From positions 1-6,642 of the forward strand of contig JBGPNN010000191.1 of assembly GCA_041487495.1 (NCBI GenBank): DNA of 6,642 bases. Direction: 5' to 3'. The notes under the pieces are model-generated. The model had not been told where the DNA came from, searched no databases, and saw only the letters and a list, made by a program, of their open reading frames with translations. Position 1 is the stretch's first letter. Each line of letters begins with the position of its first letter. This DNA comes from JBGPNN01 sp041487495. GTDB lineage: Bacteria; Sysuimicrobiota; Sysuimicrobiia; Sysuimicrobiales; Humicultoraceae. The position numbers were made by a program, and so were the translations under genes. Of the stretch, positions 1 through 4,806 are shown piece by piece.

Positions 1-83
1 TGACGGAAGTGCGGCTCGGTGAGGTGATCCCCTGGCCATGGGGATCGTCGCTGGTCGCCGTGTGCCGGAAGGCTGCCGCTTGA
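1..83 (+). CDS. 3' end of an upstream gene, possibly a SAM-dependent methyltransferase (partial)
   Basis: Only the last 26 codons are in the window, read from position 3 to the TGA at 81-83. The other two forward frames are closed by stops at 1-3, 20-22 and 22-24, so this is the only forward frame open across the left edge. The visible tail includes GEVIPWPWGSSLVAVCRK, a hydrophobic beta-strand followed by a basic end. That resembles the last strand of class I methyltransferases, but 26 residues are too few to assign a family. The stop overlaps the best start of the next gene as TTGA, the same kind of 4-base junction seen later in the operon, which supports the gene being real. The functional guess is weak; the existence of a gene end here is more likely than not. 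Confidence 0.5.
   Translation, partial: TEVRLGEVIPWPWGSSLVAVCRKAAA
67..72 (+). promoter_or_regulatory. Ribosome binding site for the aldolase gene
   Basis: GGAAGG lies seven bases before the TTG at 80. It decides the start in favour of TTG over the in-frame ATG at 38, whose nearest purine-rich stretch (21-27) is about ten bases away and less like a Shine-Dalgarno sequence. It lies inside the last codons of the upstream gene, consistent with translational coupling. Confidence 0.55.
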
Positions 84-913
84 AGACCCGATTCGAGCTA
101 CTCTTGTTCTCGACCGATCCTGGGTTCATCCGCCAGGCAGTGGCGGCCGGGGTAGATGGCATCACCGTCGATTGGGAACGCACCGGCAAGCACGAACGCC
201 AGGCGGACGTCGATACCCAGATCAACCAGGACAGCCTTGACGATCTGCACCGGGTCCGGGCTTCCACCGACGCCCGGGTCATTTGTCGAATTAACAGCTA
301 TGGCGCGACGACCGCGGCGGAGGTCGAGCAGGCGGTCGAGGCCGGAGCCAACGAGATTCTCCTGCCGATGGTCCGCTCCGCAGAGGAAGTGGAAGCCGTG
401 CTCGCGCAGGCCGGCGGACGTTGCGGGATCGGCATCCTGGTGGAGACGGTGGCGGCGACGCGCATCTGCCGCGACCTGGCCCGCCTGCCGCTGTCGCGCG
501 TCTACGTAGGGCTGAACGACCTGTCGATCGAGCGCCGCACGCGGAACATCTTCTCCGCCGTGGCCGACGGCACCGTGGAGCGCATCCGGGAGGTATTTCG
601 CGCGCCGTTCGGGTTTGCGGGACTGACCCTGCCCGACGCCGGGTTCCCGATCCCGTGCCGGTTGCTCATCAGTGAGATGGCTCGGCTGGGGTGCCAGTTC
701 AGTTTTCTGCGTCGCTCCTTTCACCGCGACATCCAGGGTCGGGATCTGAGTGTGGAGATTCCCAGATTACGTGCGGCGCTGGAGGAAACACAACGGCGGA
801 CGCCCGACCGCCTGGCGCAAGACCGCGCCGACCAGGAGGTCGCCAACCTGGCCTGGCCCGGGGAGCTGCCGCGCGTCGCGGAACCGCTTCCGCATGGACA
901 GCGTGCGCGATAG
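80..913 (+). CDS. HpcH/HpaI-family aldolase or citrate lyase-like protein
   Basis: The predicted protein has 277 residues from TTG at 80. It has the features of the phosphoenolpyruvate/pyruvate-binding TIM-barrel superfamily that includes HpcH/HpaI aldolases and citrate lyase beta subunits. Visible are an N-terminal strand with GVDGITVDWE (D31, E33), an RIN segment with R70, EILLPMV, GILVET with E122, and VYVGLNDLSI with D147. In this family an Arg, a Glu and an Asp in these contexts bind the carboxylate and the divalent metal, so the active site looks intact. The last 45 or so residues are charged and Pro-rich and seem to lie outside the barrel. An ATG at 38 is in frame, but TTG at 80 is preferred. 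It has GGAAGG seven bases upstream, overlaps the previous stop as TTGA, and puts Lys2 right before the first barrel strand. The substrate is unknown. The glycan-operon context suggests aldol addition or cleavage on a sugar-related oxo-acid, which is inference. Confidence 0.8.
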   Translation: MKTRFELLLFSTDPGFIRQAVAAGVDGITVDWERTGKHERQADVDTQINQDSLDDLHRVRASTDARVICRINSYGATTAAEVEQAVEAGANEILLPMVRSAEEVEAVLAQAGGRCGIGILVETVAATRICRDLARLPLSRVYVGLNDLSIERRTRNIFSAVADGTVERIREVFRAPFGFAGLTLPDAGFPIPCRLLISEMARLGCQFSFLRRSFHRDIQGRDLSVEIPRLRAALEETQRRTPDRLAQDRADQEVANLAWPGELPRVAEPLPHGQRAR

Positions 914-1844
914 GCGCGTCCTCGTCACGGGCGCGGCCGGTTTCATAGGCGCCAATCTGGTCAAGAGGCTGCTGCGGGAGGGCGCGCAGGTCCACGTGCT
1001 CGTTCGCCCGACCACACACCTGTGGAGAATCGAAGGCGACTTGCCCGCGTTGGTCCTTCACGTCGCGGACTTGACCGAGGGCGAGCGGCTGCGGTCGGCG
1101 GTCGAAGCCGCCAGACCAGATGTCGTCTTTCACCTCGCCGCACCCGGCGGGCACCCCACGACGCCACCGGCGCGCGTGGAGTTCCTCGCATCGGCCGTCA
1201 TCGGGACGGCCAATCTGCTTGAGGCGCTGGCGCCGCTGGACTGCCAGCGGTTGGTCGTTGCCGGCAGCGCATTGGAGTACGGGCCAAAAACCGTCCCCTA
1301 CACCGAGACCGATCGGCTGGAGCCGACGACGTTCCGCGGCGCGGCGAAGGCGGCCGCGAGCCTGCTGTGCCTGCAACACGCCCGCGCGGAACGCCGGCCG
1401 ATCGTGGTCCTGCGGTTGTTCTCGATCTACGGCTGCTGGGAGGCGCCCTCGCGGCTGATCCCCACAATTATCCGGGCTGCCCTACGCGGCGAGGACGTTG
1501 CGCTGACCGCGCCGGGCGTCCGCCACGACTTCGTCTTTGTCGATGACGTCGTCGACGCCATGCTGCTCGCAGCCACGGGGATTGGTGCGGACGGCGAGGT
1601 CATCAACGTCGGCTCGGGACGGCAATGGAGCAACGAGGATCTGGTCGACATGGTGCAGCGCCTGACCGGCCGGACGGTGCGTGTGCGTGTTGGCGAGTAC
1701 CCCGCCAAGCCCGCCGACACCGGGTACTGGGTCGCCGACATCCAGAAGGCCGCCGCGGTGTTGGGCTGGCGCCCGCGGTATGACCTCGCAAGCGGGCTGA
1801 AGAGGACCATCGAATGGTTCAGTGTGACGGCATCGCGCGGCTAG
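894..1844 (+). CDS. NAD(P)-dependent sugar epimerase/dehydratase (extended SDR)
   Basis: The protein has 316 residues. It opens with the Rossmann dinucleotide-binding motif VTGAAGFIGANL (Gly13, Gly16, Gly19), followed by an acidic DLTEGERL segment and VVFHLAAPGG, as in NDP-sugar epimerases and dehydratases. A Ser (S125) sits in GSALEYG, and FSIYG, HDFVFVDDVVDAM and INVGSGRQW occur in the usual order. The C-terminus, VLGWRPRYDLASGLKRTIEWF in outline, is the typical substrate-lobe ending. It probably interconverts or dehydrates an NDP-activated sugar in the cytoplasm. The oddity is at the active site. Where the family has YxxxK, this protein reads RGAAK, so Lys152 is kept but the Tyr position is Arg148. 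ATG at 894 overlaps the aldolase gene by 20 bases. The ORF is open back to 750, but that extension is Arg/Pro-rich shadow sequence and the Rossmann strand begins right after residue 7. A GTG at 903 is an alternative start. Confidence 0.88.
   Translation: MDSVRDRRVLVTGAAGFIGANLVKRLLREGAQVHVLVRPTTHLWRIEGDLPALVLHVADLTEGERLRSAVEAARPDVVFHLAAPGGHPTTPPARVEFLASAVIGTANLLEALAPLDCQRLVVAGSALEYGPKTVPYTETDRLEPTTFRGAAKAAASLLCLQHARAERRPIVVLRLFSIYGCWEAPSRLIPTIIRAALRGEDVALTAPGVRHDFVFVDDVVDAMLLAATGIGADGEVINVGSGRQWSNEDLVDMVQRLTGRTVRVRVGEYPAKPADTGYWVADIQKAAAVLGWRPRYDLASGLKRTIEWFSVTASRG
1801..1806 (+). promoter_or_regulatory. Ribosome binding site for the DPM1/GtrB-like gene
   Basis: AGAGGA lies seven bases before ATG 1814, inside the last codons of the epimerase gene. 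It supports the 31-base overlap as real rather than a start placed too far upstream. Confidence 0.55.
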
Positions 1845-2533
1845 ACCTCAGCGTCATCCTCCCCGTCTACCGCAATCGGGAGACGCTGCACGCCCTCTAC
1901 CGGAGCCTGTGCAATGTCCTGGACGCGCAGGGTCGGCCCTACGAACTCGTCTTTGTGGACGACGCATGCCCTGACGGGTCCGGCGCCGTGCTGGAGGAAT
2001 TGGCGCGAGGGGATCCGCGCCTCGTCGTCCTGACGCTGGAGCGGAACGTCGGGCAGCAGCGAGCCGTGCTGACCGGCCTCCGGCACGCGCGCGGACGCTG
2101 GGTCGTTGTGATGGACGCCGATCTGCAGGATCCGCCGGAGGCGATCCCCCTGCTGCTCGCTAGCGGCGGAGCGGGCGTAGCCGCGGTGTTCGCTGGGCGG
2201 CGGGGTCGGTACGAGTCGCGGCTGCGCCTCCTGACGTCGCGTTTGTTCAAGAGGGCGCTGCACCTGCTCTGCGGTGTGCCCGCAGACGCCGGTCTCTACG
2301 TCGCGATGAACCGCGAGATGCTCGAGCGCGTGCTGGCACTGGACAACCCGCGGCCTCACCTTGTCGCGATGATCGGGTGCAGCGGTCTGCCGGTGGCCTC
2401 CATTCCTGTCCACCGTGCCGAGCGGCCAATCGGTCGGTCGGCCTACACGTCCTGGGACCGCATGGAAGTCGCCTGGCGGGCGCTGACCTGGGTGCTGGCG
2501 TACAAACTGCGCGCACGAGGAGCGCAGATATGA
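1814..2533 (+). CDS. Family 2 glycosyltransferase, DPM1/GtrB-like
   Basis: The protein has 239 residues with a GT-A fold of the GT2 family. It begins LSVILPVYRNRETL (12-25), has ELVFVDDACPDGS with D49-D50 for nucleotide binding, then ERNVGQQRAVLTGL and the metal-binding VVMDADLQDPPE (D101, D103, Q105). The QDPPE string and the later R-x-x-G-x-S-x-Y segment are typical of polyprenyl-phosphate sugar synthases such as dolichol-phosphate mannose synthase and GtrB. It would transfer a sugar from an NDP donor to a polyprenyl phosphate at the inner face of the membrane. GtrB proteins usually carry two C-terminal membrane helices; this one ends without them, as in short DPM1-type enzymes. The gene overlaps the epimerase by 31 bases, with AGAGGA seven bases before its ATG. 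It ends in an ATGA overlap with the next gene. The family is clear; the sugar is unknown. Confidence 0.9.
   Translation: MVQCDGIARLDLSVILPVYRNRETLHALYRSLCNVLDAQGRPYELVFVDDACPDGSGAVLEELARGDPRLVVLTLERNVGQQRAVLTGLRHARGRWVVVMDADLQDPPEAIPLLLASGGAGVAAVFAGRRGRYESRLRLLTSRLFKRALHLLCGVPADAGLYVAMNREMLERVLALDNPRPHLVAMIGCSGLPVASIPVHRAERPIGRSAYTSWDRMEVAWRALTWVLAYKLRARGAQI
2517..2522 (+). promoter_or_regulatory. Ribosome binding site for the methyltransferase gene
   Basis: GAGGAG ends seven bases before ATG 2530 and is one of the best Shine-Dalgarno matches in the window. Together with the ATGA stop/start overlap it fixes the start over the longer in-frame ORF from 2377. Confidence 0.65.
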
Positions 2534-3264
2534 CCGGGCCCTCCTCGATCGATCTCGATCCCCATAACGTCCGTCAGAAAGAGTACTTTGAACTCTCGGA
2601 CAAACCCAGGATGGTGCCGACGGGGTCCCCCTATCTCCGACGGCACGTGGATGAAGCGATGCGTTTCGCCGGGATCGCGCCGGGCGCCCGTGTGCTGGAC
2701 GTCGGCTGCGGCATGGGGCGTTACACGCTCATCCTCGCTGAGCGTGGGGTGAGAGTTGAGGGGCTTGACATCTCGCAGGTATTGCTCGACCGGCTCCGGG
2801 GGTATGCAGGGGGACGATTCGACATCCCGCTGCACTGCGCCGACATCCGGCAACCGCCGGCGGGTCTGGAGGGCGCGTTCGATGCGGTGTTGGGCTTCTT
2901 CGTCCTTCACCACCTGGCCACGTTGGACGGCGCCCTGGTAGGTCTCGGCCCCCTGCTGAAACCGGGCGGCCGGATAGTGTTCCTCGAGCCGAATCCGTTC
3001 AATCCACTGTACTATGTTCAGATCCTCGTCACACCCGGTATGACCCGGGCCGGTGAGTATAGCCTGACGAGCATGCGTAGGGGACCCGTGTTCCGCGCGA
3101 TGCGCGAGGCGGGTCTGACGCAGCCAGCGCTGGCCCGCTTTGGTTTCCTACCACCGTTTGTTGTGAACCGGCCCTGGGGGGCGCGGCTGGAACGGGTGCT
3201 GGAAGCGGTGCCGGTCTGGAAAGGTCTGCGCCCGTTCCAGCTTTTCAAGGGCATACGACCCTGA
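2530..3264 (+). CDS. Class I SAM-dependent methyltransferase
   Basis: The protein has 244 residues. A helical N-terminal cap of about 50 residues (HNVRQKEYFELSD and neighbours) precedes the SAM-binding motif VLDVGCGMGRYT (55-66). The acidic end of strand 2 is D80 in EGLDIS, D105 lies in HCADI, and strand 4 is FDAVLGFFVLHHL (117-129). LLKPGGRIVFLEPNPFNP (142-159) is the usual post-motif strand and loop. This is the Methyltransf_11/25 layout, seen in small-molecule, lipid and sugar methylases. In this operon it probably O- or N-methylates a sugar residue, a nucleotide sugar or a lipid-linked intermediate; the sequence does not show which. The start is ATG 2530, overlapping the previous stop as ATGA, with GAGGAG seven bases upstream. 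The frame is open back to 2377, but that stretch is a shadow of the glycosyltransferase gene. Confidence 0.9.
   Translation: MTGPSSIDLDPHNVRQKEYFELSDKPRMVPTGSPYLRRHVDEAMRFAGIAPGARVLDVGCGMGRYTLILAERGVRVEGLDISQVLLDRLRGYAGGRFDIPLHCADIRQPPAGLEGAFDAVLGFFVLHHLATLDGALVGLGPLLKPGGRIVFLEPNPFNPLYYVQILVTPGMTRAGEYSLTSMRRGPVFRAMREAGLTQPALARFGFLPPFVVNRPWGARLERVLEAVPVWKGLRPFQLFKGIRP
3247..3251 (+). promoter_or_regulatory. Possible ribosome binding site for a CTG start at 3261
   Basis: AAGGG lies nine bases before an in-frame CTG at 3261 that overlaps the methyltransferase stop as CTGA. No comparable site stands before the TTG at 3297. This is suggestive only, since CTG starts are rare. Confidence 0.35.
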
Positions 3265-3296
3265 AGCCCGGCGCTCTCCTGACTGGGGTTGGGCTG

Positions 3297-4802
3297 TTGG
3301 CCGCAAGTGTTCTCCTCTCGGCTGCGCGCGGGTTTGCCGACGGGCTGACGGTCTACGATGAGGCGTGGTTCTTGCAGGTCGTGCACCGGGTCACGTCCGG
3401 CGAGGCGCTGTACCGCGACGTCTTCTTCGGCGTCACGCCCCTCTCGGTACAGGTCACCGCCCTGGCCGTGCGCGTCTTTGGCACAGAGATCTTGGTCATC
3501 AAGGCCGTGGTGGGGCTGTGCTTTGCGCTCAGCGTCCTGTTGGTCGCGCGCATCGACCGGCAGTTGGGCGGTCCCCGGGAGTTCCCGCTCCTTCTGATCC
3601 TGGCCCTGCTGATGTTGGGCCGGCCCGAGATGGCTCCGTACTCCGCCATGAGCACGGTCTTCCTCTTGGCGACGCTGAGCGTGACCCTGCGCTGGCATGA
3701 GGCCGTGCGCGTCGACTCACGGGACGGCCGGCGTGCCGCGACAATGGCGCTGGCCGCAGCCGGCTTCGCCGCCGGTCTCTGCTTCGCCAGTAAGCAGAAC
3801 ATTGGCGCCTACGCGGCGGCCGCGCTGGTCGCCTCGCTCGCAGTCGTACCGCCCGGTTGGCGCGCGCTGGGTCGGAGGTTGGTCATCGCCGGAGGGGCGT
3901 TCGCTCTGGCGCCGGCCGTCACGATGGTCCCCATCTGGCTGGACGGCGCGGCGGGCCAATTCCTCGCGTATGGGGTCCTCAACAAGATGACCTACCTCAC
4001 ACATGCCGCGGTCGGGTATCTCGACGGCCCCATCCTAATGGTGCGCCTGTTGCCGGGTATGTCGTTGCGGGACAGCCTCAGGGTCGCGTACGACCTGGAC
4101 CGGTTCCTGATCCCACCCCTGACCGCGGCGGCCCTGCTGGCCGCCTGGCTGCGCGTCGACCACCAGCGGCGCGCCACGCTTGCGATCGTTGTCGCGTTTG
4201 TCGCCGCCGGCTTCCTCGGCGTATTCCCCAGGACCGACAACGAGCACCTGATCCACGCGATGCCGCCGCTCGTCGTCGGCCTGGCGTACGGCTTTCGCGG
4301 GGTCTGGCCGGCCGGAGGGACCTGGAAGCGTGTCGGGGCCTCAGCGCTGCTGGTGTGGTTTGGGATCGGCCTGACCCTGTCCCTGCTCACGCCCGCCGTC
4401 CGGGTCGGGGGGGGCACAATGCGAGTCTCTACACTCCAGCATTTCCGCGGGACGTTGATCCCAAGCGCCACCGAAGAAGACTACGCCGCGCACGCGCGGA
4501 GGCTGGCTGCTGTCGCGGCGGGGGACCAGCCGTTTCTCCTCATCCCAGAGGCTGGATTCTATTACCTGCTCACGGGGTTGAAAAATCCGACGCCCTACGA
4601 CTACCCCTACGTGACGACCTTCGGCCCGCGCGGGCAACGCGACGTGATCGCATCGATCGCAGAGGGCCGCATCAGGACGGTCTGCTTTGCGGCCCAGGGG
4701 CCGATCATCCTTCGCCCCGCCGAACTGGCACGCTACGTTCAGGAGCAGATGACCCGCGGCGAAGACGCGGGCGCGTGCACGCTGTACCGCCGCCGCGGCT
4801 AA
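3297..4802 (+). CDS. Polytopic GT-C-type membrane glycosyltransferase
   Basis: The protein has 501 residues counted from TTG 3297. About ten hydrophobic segments are visible, roughly at 66-85, 96-110, 116-131, 147-163, 170-185, 195-213, 270-286, 292-311, 322-333 and 347-365. A soluble domain of about 130 residues follows. The first loop carries TVYDEAWF, with acidic residues D21-E22 where GT-C enzymes keep their catalytic or metal-binding acids, then YRDVFFGVTPLSVQ. PRTDNEHLIHAMPP (311-324) lies before a late helix. The layout resembles ArnT/PMT-like (GT39/GT83) enzymes that use polyprenyl-phosphate sugars at the outer membrane face. The DPM1/GtrB-like enzyme two genes upstream could make that donor. 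The start is uncertain: TTG 3297 cuts the first hydrophobic segment to nine residues, while CTG 3261 would give a full 20-residue helix after Lys2. A G8 tract lies in codons 371-373. Family assignment is fairly sure; acceptor and sugar are unknown. Confidence 0.82.
   Translation: MAASVLLSAARGFADGLTVYDEAWFLQVVHRVTSGEALYRDVFFGVTPLSVQVTALAVRVFGTEILVIKAVVGLCFALSVLLVARIDRQLGGPREFPLLLILALLMLGRPEMAPYSAMSTVFLLATLSVTLRWHEAVRVDSRDGRRAATMALAAAGFAAGLCFASKQNIGAYAAAALVASLAVVPPGWRALGRRLVIAGGAFALAPAVTMVPIWLDGAAGQFLAYGVLNKMTYLTHAAVGYLDGPILMVRLLPGMSLRDSLRVAYDLDRFLIPPLTAAALLAAWLRVDHQRRATLAIVVAFVAAGFLGVFPRTDNEHLIHAMPPLVVGLAYGFRGVWPAGGTWKRVGASALLVWFGIGLTLSLLTPAVRVGGGTMRVSTLQHFRGTLIPSATEEDYAAHARRLAAVAAGDQPFLLIPEAGFYYLLTGLKNPTPYDYPYVTTFGPRGQRDVIASIAEGRIRTVCFAAQGPIILRPAELARYVQEQMTRGEDAGACTLYRRRG
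4407..4414 (+). repeat. G8 homopolymer inside the membrane glycosyltransferase gene
   Basis: Eight consecutive G bases lie where the membrane part of the protein gives way to the soluble C-terminal domain. The current length keeps the frame. Loss of one G brings a TGA at 4456-4458. Gain of one G moves into a frame that stays open to the stop at 4808-4810, giving a different, Arg-rich C-terminus. It could be a slippage site or simply chance in GC-rich DNA. Confidence 0.6.
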
Positions 4803-4806
4803 TGCG

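Noticed and set aside
98..724. Long minus-strand ORF opposite the aldolase gene
   Set aside because: It is rich in Arg, Gln, His and Pro with no recognisable motif, and lies fully antisense to a gene with clear family motifs. High GC content makes such shadow frames common.
3018..3698. Minus-strand ORF of 226 codons across the methyltransferase/GT-C junction
   Set aside because: The translation is Gln/Arg/Asp-rich and resembles nothing. It lies antisense to two genes with clear family features.
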